DNA of 64,000 nucleotides from the NCBI GenBank assembly GCA_013397695.1, contig VYZI01000386.1, forward strand, positions 495,335-559,334, in the 5' to 3' direction. The stretch comes from Centropus unirufus. Lineage: Eukaryota > Chordata > Aves > Cuculiformes > Centropidae. The position numbers and the translations under genes are program-made. Below are positions 11,886 through 22,985 of this stretch, piece after piece (positions within the stretch are counted from its first letter, which is position 1; the number at the start of each line of letters is the position of its first letter). The notes under the pieces are model-generated. The model saw only the letters and a program-made list of their open reading frames with translations. It was not told the DNA's origin and did not search any database.

Positions 11886-11915
11886 TTGTTTGTTTGTTTG
11901 TTTGTTTGCTTGCTT
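11886..11915. repeat. (TTTG)n microsatellite
   Basis: Five consecutive GTTT units followed by two GCTT variants, read directly. Confidence 0.9.
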
Positions 11916-12444
11916 TAATGTATAGCCTTTGCTTTCTTCAGGTTCTCTAACTAGGTCCCTGCAAACCGCAAGGTTTGAAATTTATGCATGAGTTTTTTAA
12001 GACATAACCTGGGGGGGTCCATTGTCATCTCTGCTGCCTTTCTGCTTATCCCTTGAGTTACCACTTTGCTCCAGGGCTCCTCCCCTGTGTCCACGGCAGA
12101 TTAGGTGGTACCTCCAGGGAGGTGGGGCAGGTCTAGCAGCCCTAAAAGAAGCAGGAGGGTGGTGGCAGTGGAGCAGATAAGGGAAGAGTCTGACAGAGGA
12201 GTGAGCCAGGAGCATGGATGGCATAAAGAGATGTGAGGTGTCCAAATCATTTTCTTGTAGATCAGTAACAGGTGAAGGCAAGGTGCCCCATGCTGGTGAT
12301 GGTGCCCATGTTCCAGCACTGTGTGATGCTGTATGGCCCTGGCGTCATGCTGCCTCATGCAGTCATCCTGAAAACTGTATCTTGCAGGATATTGTTATTG
12401 CCCTCTATGGCTACCTGAAGTGCTCTACAGCTACCTTATTACTC

Positions 12445-12782
12445 TCTACAGCCACCTGAAAGCAGGTTGTAGCAAGGTTGGTGCTGGTCCCTTTTCTCTA
12501 CTAACAAGTAATAGGATAAGAGGAAATGTCCTCAAGTTGTACCAGGGGAAGCTCAGATTGGATATTAGTGAATATATCTTTACTGAAAGGATTAATAAGC
12601 ATTGGAACATGCTGCCCAGGGAAGTGGTTGAGTCACCATCCCTGAAGGTATTTAAAAGAGGTGTAGATGTGGCGCTTAGGGACATGGTGTAGTGGTGGAC
12701 TTGGTGGTGATGGATTAAGGATTCAACTGGGCGACCTTAAGGGTCTTTTCCAACCTTAATGATTCTGTTCTATGATTCTATA
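12445..12782 (+). mobile_element. CR1 LINE 3' end
   Basis: This is a truncated CR1 copy in plus orientation, covering the C-terminal end of the reverse-transcriptase ORF and the 3'UTR. The frame at 12420-12692 carries LDISEYIFTERINKHWNMLP and then REVVESPSLKVFKR, the usual end of the CR1 protein. It finishes with gggtcttttccaacc and ATTCTRTG octamers at about 12762-12782. This copy is better preserved than those at 765 and 30140. Confidence 0.93.
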
Positions 12783-15700
12783 AGCCTGATTATAGAGGGG
12801 CATCACAACTGGAAGCACTTTTTCAAAGAGCTTGGCCTATTCTGGGCTTCTTGCAGGTGACGTGAAACATGATACAAAGGTGATAATCCCTAGGTGTTTC
12901 AGTGCTCCATGGGAACTGGGTGCATACTCAGGCTGTGGCTTACTCACCTTCTCACCCCATCGTCTACTCAGTCACTCCAGAGCGTGGTGAGGTCTGATAA
13001 ATCATTCTTGACTCAGCAAAACATTGCCATATGATACTGCAGAGCTGGTACTGTGAAAATTTCTCAATTCCAGCCATCTTCTATCTGGGTAGAAGCCAAC
13101 AAATTTGTAAGCAACATTTTAAAAGAAAGAGCTGAGGTGCCCTGGGAGTCTTTATACGTGCTTTAGGGAATAGATGGGCTTTAAAATCTTACGGCACCTG
13201 CACTTGTATCTCCCAGGACTGAAATCCCTGTAAAGATTTGGCTTTATGTGAATCTCTTTAAATCCCAAAGAAGTGATTTTTATTAACCCATGGGAAAGCT
13301 TTGGCGATGGATACCAGTGTGGAAATTACAGGCTTCACTACCTAGTTTTGACTCATCTCTGCTCTGAGGTGGAGGGACTGATAGGCAGAGACTTGCCCAC
13401 AATGCCAGAGACTCTGGACTCATTTTAGAGCCCAGTGTTACACCTCCTTCCCCCTAGTGTCACCTGCAACACAGCAGACTCTTCTTCAGCAGAGCTCTGC
13501 TGCAGATGTGACCCAAGCTGTATCCCCTTTACTGTGGATGAATTTATAAAAGTAGGTTTAACTGTATGGGCAGTCTCGGTTGCATGAACTGTAGTAGCCA
13601 AACACTTTATAATGTGTAGGTGCTCTTTCCCTCTCCTTTCTTTCCACATTTCAATTCAGCTAGCCCTGGGCCACTTTTACTGGTGCATTTGGTTTCCTAG
13701 GTGAGGACATGGAGCAGCTCAACCAAGCATCCAGAAACCTGAGCAGCACCACTGTCACAGACTCCTTGAGTGTCACTAGAGCTGATCAGTGGGACAACAC
13801 CCCCCACGTTGGTTACCTCTTGCCATGCCAGTCCCCCACATGTCTTTCACTACCCAGGAGCTCTGAGAATGTTTTGTCCAAGGGACTGCTGCACCTAGGG
13901 CTGGATCGTGCCACTGAGCCTGTCTCCTGCTACTGTTGGGACTGCTGTCAGTATAGACAGAGTAACACCAGGCTTTGGTCAAAGCTATTCACAAGCCAAA
14001 ATAGCGTCTCTATCCCCATCAGGCACTGCTACTGCAAGGCAATAGCCGGAAAGCTGTCTATCCTTCCCTGCAGTCTTGACTGCAGCCCTGAACCCAAGGT
14101 TATCTGGGGAATCAATATAGGCAGCTTGGGAAACTACGCTGCTATCACTCTAGCAGGGTGTCAGAGCACCACTTCCAGTTATGTCTTGTGTGACAATGAC
14201 CGAGAAGCAATTTTCAGGCTCATCCTTCACTCCTTGACTTGAGGTAGATATAGGGGCAACTTGCCTGTTTGCAGCATGCTTCTCTACCAGCAGCTCTGTG
14301 TGAGGAACTATGGTGCTGCAGAAAGCACATAATCTCTTCCTTCCCCTGCCTTGACTGAAGTATGAAAAGATGGGAAATGTGTAAATTCAACAGGAAAAAC
14401 TGAATGCAAAAGTGCAAATCTGTGTACATCCTCCTTGCCACCAACTGGTGCACAGTAGGTGTCTTGCTGTCCACCAGCTGCCTCATGATTCTCAGTTAGC
14501 CTTGCCAAACACAAATCTGTGGGGCTTTGGAGTCAAACTCTGTACAGGCTGGATCCAGCAGTCCCACCCTGGCCTATGAGGTTTGTGGTGGTGTTAAATC
14601 ATTCCCTTCACCTCTCCCTCGTCTGCCACTTGTTCTTGTGCAGTGTGAAACAAACAGGCAAATCCTCTAATCTGTGGGAAGGACGGTTATCTCTGAATTC
14701 TCTGTGTGTAGATTCAACATTGACCCAGTGCTGGGGCTGCCCACACTTTGACCTTGCAGATCTGGCCCACAGGTGCATGCTGTAGCTCTGCAGTTTCTGA
14801 ATACATACTCGATCATATGCTGGAGGAGTGTGGTTTCCCTCTTCAGAAGAGCCCCCAAATTTTCTGTGTTGGTTTTCACTAATCTCTGCAAATAAATAGA
14901 CATTGTTTGCAGGGGTTATGCAGTTATGGACTGAGGCCACCCTGCCTGAGTCCCTCAAACCTCTCTGTAGGGCTGAGATGCTGAACACCCCCACCAAGAG
15001 GGAAAACAAGTACCAGTTATGCACTGTGCAGTGTGGGGTGTCGCCTTCTCTTCAGCCATGGCAGAGTTAGGACAGAGCTGCCTGAATGCATGCTGCCTGT
15101 GGGTGGCTTGGCAGCAGCAGCTGCAGAAAACCCTGGGGTGTGAAAAGACCAATGCATTTGTTTTGTTCACTGTGGAAGTGTTTTGGGTAATAGCAGCAGC
15201 TGTGGACGGGTGGGCGAGCTGTGTTCCTCTCCTCTGTAGAGCTGGAAAGGGTGCGGGAAAAGAAACCAGGGAAAACCAAAGCTCTGAACGACTCCGAGCA
15301 ACTAACCAGGCTAGCTCTTCTCAGTCTGTGGAAAAGCTTTCGAGGAGAGAAAGGCTTGTAATGACAACTGCCTTTGGGCCAGTGGAAGCTGTTTCGGATG
15401 GATCTATCTGACCAAATGTGGCTGTTTATGCTTCTCAATACTATTTCCAGATGCAGGATTAAATCTACCAACAGTGGCTTTGTTGTGCATTATGATGCTG
15501 TGATGTCTCACTGGGTCAGAACTAGAAGATGCAGAACTAGAAGATGTGTATGGGGATGAACTACATGCCCACCTGGCCAAGTACAGTAGCAATGATGCTG
15601 GCACAGCTCCCACAATCACAGTGTGGTCACTGACTTCAAGGACCTCACCTAACTGTCTGATGCATCCTAGACCCCTCCCCAGATGCTTGCCATGAGCCGT

Positions 15701-16714
15701 GTGAGTAGAGCAGCAAGTCAGAGCAGTGGGATCACCTGTGGCTGAGCACTGACCTGAGCCTGGAGGGTTTCAGTTCACACTGAAGTCCTGTTCAAAGCAG
15801 CCAGTGCTTCATTAAAGCTAATCGGGAATCTCAACAGTTATTCTGTAGAGATATATCTGGTGCAGAACTGAACTGAATTCAGAAGGGAAGTCCTGGATTA
15901 GCCCATGCCCCCTGATCTCTGCTACTGCAAGCAAAGGGAGCCCTTTACATACCCAGGCTGTATAACCTCTTTACATGTATTTCATGAAAGGTGATTGGTG
16001 TTCCATATGGTAGAAGAGGAAGATAAGAGCAGAGGGAACCACAAGGACTGCTGAAGGCACATTTCAACTGTTACCTCGGTTGGATTTTGGACGGCCACAG
16101 CCCCAAAGATGACCCTGACATCAGGAGAAACCTAGACCTGACATTTGGCAGCCAGATGGGAAGCTGCAGTTCCTGGAGAACATTTCTGGGTAAATAGTTC
16201 AGTTTTGAGGTTGTGCTGAGGTAGAACTCCTGGGCCTCTTGTGTTTGCAGCCTCCACCTTGGCCCTTTCCACATTCCCATGTGTTATCTGGGTTGATTCC
16301 TGTTATGAAAAGCTCTTGGATGAAAAGCTGAATTACACCTAATATAAGTGCAGATGTTATTTTTTCAATTTACACCAGCTCTGAAAGTGGGGATGTTTAC
16401 AATGGAGCCAGGTCTTCTCCCACACAGAGGAAACTTTACTTGCCCTTCACTAAATTGCCTCCTACAGAAGAAAACTGCACCTGTTCAGAACCATCTTCCC
16501 CAGAATCTACGTGCTTCTTGCTACTCCCACATGGCTTTTCTCACAGGAACACGGGTGAAATAAAACTCACTGTGCAGAGCCCTGGTGTGTGGTGTGGATT
16601 TGAAATTAATATTTGAACTGTGTGCTTTCAGTAGCCCTTTTCAGGAAATGGCTTGTGCTATTTTCCCTCAGCCTCACATAAAAAAGTGCTGTTGAAATAA
16701 GATCATGCATGTAA
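12783..16714. other. Intergenic, nothing recognised
   Basis: A 177-codon plus frame at 13709-14242 is Cys- and Ser-rich but matches nothing I know and has no splice or promoter support. A 15-bp unit, cagaactagaagatg, is duplicated in tandem at 15517-15546. Confidence 0.45.
15517..15546. repeat. 15-bp unit, two tandem copies
   Basis: The unit cagaactagaagatg occurs twice without interruption, read directly. Confidence 0.95.
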
Positions 16715-16715
16715 T

Positions 16716-16721
16716 TTTATT
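16716..16721 (-). terminator. SPINK4: SPINK4 poly(A) signal (AATAAA)
   Basis: TTTATT on the plus strand is AATAAA on the minus strand, 94 bases past the SPINK4 stop. A short 3'UTR is usual for this family. Confidence 0.75.
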
Positions 16722-16814
16722 GTTCATCATTGCTAACTTGAAGGTGCAATCAGCACGGAGCACACAGGATCAATTAATCACCTGTTTCTGGGTTCACAAA
16801 AGCCTCCAGAAAGC

Positions 16815-16869
16815 TCAGACATCTTGACAATTCCCATCTTTCAAAATCCGGATGTCTTGCCTGGTTTTC
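16815..16869 (-). CDS. SPINK4: SPINK4 exon 4, last cysteine and stop
   Basis: The 55-nt coding part follows acceptor ttactctag and encodes KTRQDIRILKDGNCQDV, then TGA at 16815-16817. It supplies the sixth Kazal cysteine. Confidence 0.95.
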
Positions 16870-19747
16870 CTAGAGTAACATTGGAAAAAACAGTAAGAGC
16901 TCAAAAAAAAAAAGACAAAACCAACAAAACTCCTGGAGTCATACTTTGGCTCCCATCCAGCCTGCAGAATGGAGCCGACTATTACACAACTGGCTTGCTA
17001 ATTTTCCTGCCTAAAAGTCTGAGGTGATTGGAAGTCATCCTGCTTTATAGTGCATATATAGGTTATAGCGGCCAAGAGTCTGTCTAAGACCTAACCATCC
17101 CCCTCCAGGATGGACAACCTTCTTACTTCCCTGCTGCACAACCCTCCCAAGGAAGCGTTTTTTCTTGTGTCCAGCCTGTTCCCTCTGAAGAGGCTGTTTG
17201 TGGCTGCTGCCCTCTGTTCCATCACCTGCTATGACCAAGCAGAAGTGACTGCATCCCAGTAGCAACCACAGGCTGCTACTAGATCTGTCCAAGCCTCCCT
17301 TTCCCCAGGCTGACTGGACAGAGAACTCCTGCATCTCCTTGCACCTCCCTTTGACAAGCCAGTCATCCCTCTCCTTCGGCCACCCAGCACACAGTGTGTG
17401 CTGTTTTCCACACGAGTGTACTGCTGATCTGTGTTCAACCTGTTCTTTACCCTTTCTATCAGAGAGACCTACTCAAGCAGTATCGTCCCAGTGTGGATAA
17501 AATCACTGCCCTAAAGCAACCCTTGTGTTTCTCAAGAGGTCCCTTTTGCCCTCGTCCTCAAGTTCATGGTGGTACCTTTGGTTTGAAGTTCTGCCAAAAG
17601 AGTCATGAGGCTTAAAACTGCTCTTCTGCATTCACAGAGGTCCCTTTGAAGGTCTTAGTGCTTAGTGGTGCTATTTGACTGCCCAGACTAGTTGCCTAGT
17701 TGATCTTCTTGCCCATCTAAATTTAACTCTCCATTCTCTAATTGCAGGCAGCACAGATAGTAGGACCTTCTCTGATCCTCTATGGCACATCGGGTACGTT
17801 GCCAGCTTGCAGACACTTGTTACAGAGTCCCCTGGCATGGACTACTGACCTCACCTTTCAGATCTGCTGATCATGCAGCCATAGGGTGGTCTGATTTAGC
17901 AAGCTAATCCAATAGATGAATATTAGCCCCTCGATGGGATAAGTCCCCTGCCAACACAATGAACTAAATTTCTTGGCCTGTGGCTGCATAGCAGTCACTA
18001 AACCTGGTGCCAAGGATGGGGCAGGAACCTGCAGGCAAGGGCTGGGGGCATCCCTGCACCTATCTGTGAGCACTGCCAGAGCAGGAGAGTGAAGCTTACT
18101 GGCTTCACAGCCCAGCACTTGGATCAGCTCGCAGGAACACGTATGCTTCCTGTCTGTCATAGCTTTCCCTAGGAATGCAGGAGTCTGAATGGTGGTATTT
18201 GACATATTCCCAGTTTCAGACAGCCAAAACGAGACTCTGCAAAGGGAGGTCCCTGCAAAGGGCACAAGCTTACATTAGCTGCACACACAGCTGGCATTCA
18301 TTGGCGTAGGTGATCCCATCAGTCCCACAGACAGGCAAGTGCAGGAGGGGACAAACCTGCAACTCGGCCATGTCTCCACACACTGGCTGTAAAGAAGAAA
18401 CCACAGCACAAATTTCAGTGCCAGCAGCAACCATCTCTCCCTCCCACAACACCCAGGAAAGAGCAGGGGCTACTAGTGATCTGGTTTGTTGCATCCCAGA
18501 CAGAACAGAGCATGCACACAGAACAGAAAAGCAGGGAATAGAGGACCCTGCATCCCTCAGTGGGTCTCACAGCCTGGGCTTGGATGCAGGTTTGATGCTA
18601 GTGCACCAATACCCATAAGCCTTTTTCCCAGGGATGCCAGGGTCTGTATCCTGTCTCAAGCCACGAACAAGGTAAATCGGAAACCTCTTACCTTTCTCAG
18701 GCCATTCTCTTCATCAAGCTTTGCTCCTGAAACAAAGTAGAGACCCATCAGTGTGGCACACCTGTGACCACTGGCAAGACATGAGGTATCAGCAGAGGGT
18801 CATGTCCAAACCAAAGGGAAAGCAGGGTTATGCAGGGCCCACTCAGGATCTGGGTCAGCTGTATGGATTTCATTAGGGGGATCAGTTTGCTGCATGCCAC
18901 CTCCCAGCAGCACAGTGCACAGCCTCCATCCACAGCTGAGCCATCTGAGACAAAGCTACAAATGTCTGCCCTTACTCCCTAATCCCTCTCCTGATAGCCC
19001 TCTCTCCCAGTCTCTGGACCAGGAGCTCCACAGGGCATCCAACACATTCCAGAAAACATGGAGTATATTCCAGGAGCTGAGGTGGGGTGATGCTGCACAG
19101 CCAGACATCAGTCATCCCCGGTGAAAGTTGCATCCTGTGTGTTCCTTCTCTGCAGTCAGGCAGAGCAGTAGTGACACTTCACAACCCAAATGGGGTGCAT
19201 GAATGCCCTGGGAGCATGAGGGCTTCCACACTGGCTGCTGCAGAACCACTGCTATGTGCACCCAGGCAGCACGAGTTTTCCAGGGGCTACAAACAGCTGC
19301 TTCCCACCTGAATATGCTGAGCCTGTAATGCTCTCCCAAAGGTTTGCAAATCTTCCTGGGGGCAGGAAAACCGTGGCTGTAACCCTAGTGTACATGCTGT
19401 CCTCTCATATTCCAGTTTCTAGTCACATCACAGGATGTTCCTTATCCCATTCCTCACCCAAGTGCAATATAGCCTATGAACCAGCCTTTAACCCTTGCTC
19501 CAAACTGCTAAAGAAGCAGAGTATGTTTGCTTCTGTCCTTCTTCCCCATCATGCTGTTGCTGTATTTGCATGCCTTTCTCATCTACTCCCCAAACCAGAG
19601 TTTCTGGGTCTTTCCACACACACCCCTTTTTCAGTCCTGTGGGTCTCAACATGCCTATGAGGAGAGAGCTGCCAGCAGCAGAGCGGACTTACCGGCAGTG
19701 ACGAGAGTCACCAGTACTGCCACCAACACCAGCTCCTTTGCAGTCAT
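16815..19747 (-). CDS. SPINK4: SPINK4, Kazal-type serine protease inhibitor (complete, four exons)
   Basis: Join on the minus strand: 19747-19693, 18726-18692, 18386-18274, 16869-16815. This gives 85 residues; human SPINK4 has 86. Residues 1-18 (MTAKELVLVAVLVTLVTA) are a clear signal peptide, so the product is secreted. One Kazal domain spans residues 33 to about 82. Its cysteines are spaced C-x8-C-x7-C-x10-C-x2-C-x17-C, with the hallmark VCGTDGITYANEC. The tail KTRQDIRILKDGNC closely matches the SPINK4 tail. By Kazal convention the P1 residue (second after Cys2) is Leu, which suggests elastase- or chymotrypsin-like targets; this is inference. In mammals SPINK4 is a goblet-cell product. All four exons have GT-AG borders and compatible phases. 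It lies divergent to B4GALT1, as in human. Confidence 0.95.
18274..18386 (-). CDS. SPINK4: SPINK4 exon 3, Kazal core
   Basis: The 113-nt exon has acceptor ttctttacag and donor GTAAGC. It encodes five of the six Kazal cysteines, including PVCGTDGITYANECQLC. Confidence 0.97.
18692..18726 (-). CDS. SPINK4: SPINK4 exon 2, linker
   Basis: The 35-nt exon lies between ttgtttcag and GTAAGA and encodes AKLDEENGLRK, the short stretch between signal peptide and Kazal domain. Phases match both neighbours. Confidence 0.9.
19693..19747 (-). CDS. SPINK4: SPINK4 exon 1, signal peptide
   Basis: ATG at 19747-19745 starts a hydrophobic signal sequence of 18 codons plus one base, ending at a perfect donor (GTAAGT). 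The ATG lies about 50 bases below a TATA box, which fixes the start. Confidence 0.95.
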
Positions 19748-19796
19748 GCCTGGATCAGGTGCACACACTTGTACACCTTGCTCCACCTGTGGCTGC

Positions 19797-19803
19797 ATTT
19801 ATA
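19797..19803 (-). promoter_or_regulatory. SPINK4: SPINK4 TATA box
   Basis: TATAAAT on the minus strand, 50 bases upstream of the ATG. This predicts transcription starting near 19770 and a very short 5'UTR. Confidence 0.8.
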
Positions 19804-19816
19804 GGGAGGGCACTGG

Positions 19817-19822
19817 CTTATC
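19817..19822 (-). promoter_or_regulatory. SPINK4: GATA motif in the SPINK4 proximal promoter
   Basis: CTTATC on the plus strand is GATAAG on the minus strand, just upstream of the TATA box. A second GATAAG lies at 19926-19931 on the plus strand. GATA4/6 act in gut epithelium; binding here is inference. Confidence 0.4.
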
Positions 19823-19831
19823 TCAGCGACA

Positions 19832-21999
19832 CTGGGAAAATGAGCATTTTGAGCAGCATTTGATCTGTATTGGGAGCAGCTGGACTGCGCACCCAGAAGG
19901 ATTACTTGGGCACTTTCATACAACTGATAAGTCACTTCAGTGCCACCTGCCAGCTGTCAGCGCTGGCAGCTGCTTTATAATCTCTTTGCACTGGGTGCGT
20001 CTTGCCTGAAACAGTCATCCGCCTTTGCAACTGCCTTTCTTCTACCTGACAGGAATCTCCATTTGGGTTGGGAGACTTCACATGGAAAAGACAGGAAATT
20101 CAGGCTGATTTGGGTGGCTGTGCTGTGGCCTGAGCATTTTTCCATGAGACCAGGCCAAGCAGACGCTCAGCTGCCTGACAGACTGGGCAGTAGTGGAATC
20201 TCAAACATTCAGGAGGTGTACTATTATGCTGTGGAGAGCACAGCCCATCACTAGGTGGGATGGGACAGTCTGGGGGTACAGATGGTCTGGAGGGAGTGAA
20301 ATTCAGATGAGGGGAGCAGATAGCCGCAGGTGCAGCCACTGCCAGTGCTTCCCTAGCCATTATCATGCCTTGCTCTGCTTACCACCTCAGTCACATTAAT
20401 GGTTGCAGCCGAGATCAACAAAAATTATCTTTATAATTTATGATCATTTATCATTTATGATTCAGTGTGAGGAAAGGGGGTTGTGTGCATGGATACTCAG
20501 TTTAAATACACAGACATGGAAAATACAGCAGGAAGAGGACCGAGAGACTGAAGGGGGTCCTCGGTGCTGAGACACCAGCTCTTCTGTGAGGGACTTCTCA
20601 GCAAGCATCATCACCCCAGAAGATGCTAGCTACATAATCGAGAAGACTGGATGTTCTACACTGGTCTTTCCATTTAAGCATCCTCACCACCTCTTTCCGA
20701 GAAGCTGCATTTCCTTTATCTCTTCCCACCTTCCTCTGATGAATCAAAATCAATTGCGAGGGGTGAAGGATGGAAAAGAGGATGTCTAGGTGGACAGTTG
20801 GTGTTGTAGCTGAAGACCAGTGTTGGTGACATACTCCTTTGGGACAGCCTTGCCAAGACAAAGTCTGGGCCAGAAATGACGAAGAGCCTCCATCCTCAGT
20901 GGGCCACGTACAAAGCAAAGAATGCCCTGACCAGCCCCTGCTGTGCATGAGGTTTGGTTGGCAAGCCCTGGAGGGCCCTCCCACCAGCACTCTGGGTCCT
21001 AGGGACACAGCAGTTTTCACTCTCTGGCTCACAGAAAGGTATTTACTTGCACATCCACCTTGCAAATCTGGTCCCAGCCAACACTCAACTATGTGGACAT
21101 CATGGGAGTACCTCCTGTAAGCTGCTCCCATGCTAACACCATCACAGCTCCAGATGAGGACTATCATGGCCCTTTATGGTCTTCTTCAACGTTTTTACTA
21201 CTCCAAAAATCACCCATATGCTGATCATAATGCATCAAGTGCTGCTGTTGCAGGGAAACGTGTGGTGCTGCTGGTCCCAAACATGGCCTGGCCCTTTGGG
21301 CCATGCTGCCAGCAGTGAAGGAGTGACAAGCTGGTGCTGTGCCGCTGGGACATGTTGTCTGCTCCAGATTACTCACCTCAGATAAAGGGTGGCAGGAAAC
21401 ACTTGTATCCCCTCTGCACTAGAGGCAGCAGGTTGTGCGGTGTTGGGGAAAAACTGTTGGCCAATCTTCCTCCACCTGGTTCCTCTGTGGTATTCAAATG
21501 CTGCTGCTTCCACACAAGTTAAAATGACATGTTAAGAGGTGGCAAAGGGGAAGTCACCTCTTGCAAACAGGTTTTGTGTTTTCCTCCTTGTCTCTCAAGC
21601 ACAGGCTTGCAGCCACTGACAAAAACCCTGCCTACTGTCCCTCTTGAAGAAGAGGTGGGGAAATTCTTCCTTGGGTGTGTCGGGACGTTTCTGTTGGCTT
21701 CTTGCCTACATGTTGGCCTTACAACTCCAGCTCTCTGAGATAGTCATACTTTTGTCCCTGGGCTTTCCTCCTCCACGTTGCAGGTATCATAAACAGGTAC
21801 AGCCTTCCGCTGCCCCTGGCAGGTCAAAGGCTCCCACTACGGCAGAATATAGAGGAGCTGCTTCCCAACCTCTCTGTATGGGGGTGTCCTTGGACTCCTC
21901 TCCAGCTTCCCCTGGGGCAGGAGCAAGTGTCCTGGCTCTGCTGCCCCCTCCCTGCACCCCTGTCAGCTGGAGCCCTACAAGAAGGGCAGGAGGGGCCGG
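19832..21999. other. Intergenic between SPINK4 and a possible plus-strand promoter
   Basis: Apart from the motifs listed separately, I see no exon, RNA gene or named repeat. Confidence 0.4.
20430..20460. promoter_or_regulatory. Cluster of four TTTATNA (CDX/posterior HOX-type) motifs
   Basis: TTTATAA (20430-20436), TTTATGA (20437-20443), TTTATCA (20447-20453) and TTTATGA (20454-20460) lie within 31 bases, about 650 bases upstream of the SPINK4 TATA box. TTTATGA is the reverse of TCATAAA, a core bound by CDX and HOX9-13 proteins. Another TTTATAA is at 19974-19980. Function is inference from the motif and from the intestinal role of SPINK4. Confidence 0.45.
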
Positions 22000-22006
22000 T
22001 ATAAAG
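22000..22006 (+). promoter_or_regulatory. TATA box of a possible unrecognised gene
   Basis: TATAAAG in a GC-rich setting (ggccggTATAAAGgtccc). An ATG in good initiation context (aagATGG) follows at 22074, directly before a GTGAGA donor-like sequence. The spacing is what a compact promoter would show. Confidence 0.4.
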
Positions 22007-22073
22007 GTCCCAGACTTGCCTGTGGAGGCACAGACTGAGCCTTGCTGCCAGCAGGGCAGAGAAACTGCTGAAG

Positions 22074-22985
22074 ATGGTGAGACTTATACTTCTAAAATCA
22101 ATTACATGCTTGTTCCCCTGCAGCATTGCTCCTGCGTTTGCTCTTGTTCCCATACTCTCAATGGCGCCCACCCACCTGTGTCCATGCCACACGCCTGGGT
22201 TCCCTCATTGCATTGTGAGCCCGTATCATGGCTTTGCCTCCTGGGTGACCATGATGCTGTTTGCAGGCTTTCCATTTGGCTGGGTAGTGATGGCAGGAGG
22301 CCAAGCTGGATTGCTTCACATAGCTCTTGCTCCATGCCTGCCAGGTGGCCTTATCTGTGGTGTGGCCTTGGTGTCGTCACTGTTCCACCCAGCACCTGCC
22401 CATTCCTTGCTGTTATCTGTTGCTTTTCCTGGATTTCACAGCTGTTCTCAGTTCCCTGGTTTGCTGCACTTGCACTGATAGTTTAACTCCTCTGCTGCTG
22501 CTTCTCCAAGGGATTTTGCATACTAACGAACGCCAGGGACCCAGAAAAACTGCAGTGCCCTTTGAGCTCTGCCACGTTCACGAAGCCCAAGCCCAGAGTC
22601 CACAGCCTCTCCTCCCATTGCTGACAGGGAACAAGTAAAAAAGAGGAAGGCAAGTACCACAGGCATTTTCATCCTTCATGCTCTTCCTGCCTCCAGATGG
22701 GTTTTACAGAGACAATGATAGTTTCGTTCTGCCTCTGCTCATTCTGAGGTGCCCCTAGGAGGAAGAAGGAGAAGGACTGATTTGTTCCTCTCCTTGCAGG
22801 CAAAAACAGTGGAGATGCAGATGACCAGAGGTGTTCCTTTGGATTTACAGGGGAACCAAACCCTCACATATGAAGAGGTCTCCTTGCATAACTGGGGCAG
22901 GGATCAGCCGTCACCACTTCCTGCCAATTTCACCAGACTTTCTGGATCCAAACCACACCTTTTGCTGCCTCCCTCCTCGCTTTAA
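22074..22985 (+). CDS. Candidate small two-exon gene, unrecognised
   Basis: Two readings are possible. (a) Exon 1 ends right after ATG (22074-22076, donor GTGAGA). Exon 2 starts at 22800 after the good acceptor cctctccttgcag and runs to TAA at 22985, giving 62 residues beginning M-AKTVEMQMTRGVPLDLQ; the phases fit. (b) The ATG reads straight on to 22478, giving 134 residues with a hydrophobic start (MVRLILLKSITCLF). Neither product matches a family I know, and (a) has no cysteines or clear domain. The case rests on TATA box, ATG context, donor and acceptor together. It may still be chance. Confidence 0.25.

Larger units (their letters stand above)
8516..12444. other. Intergenic; simple repeats only
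   Basis: No gene is recognised. A (GGT)n run lies at about 11772-11790 and a (TTTG)n run at about 11886-11915. A 153-codon minus frame at 9051-9512 has two hydrophobic patches but no recognised family or splice context. Confidence 0.45.

Noticed and set aside
13709..14242. 177-codon plus frame
   Set aside because: No recognised family, no splice or promoter context. Length is within what chance could give in a window this size.
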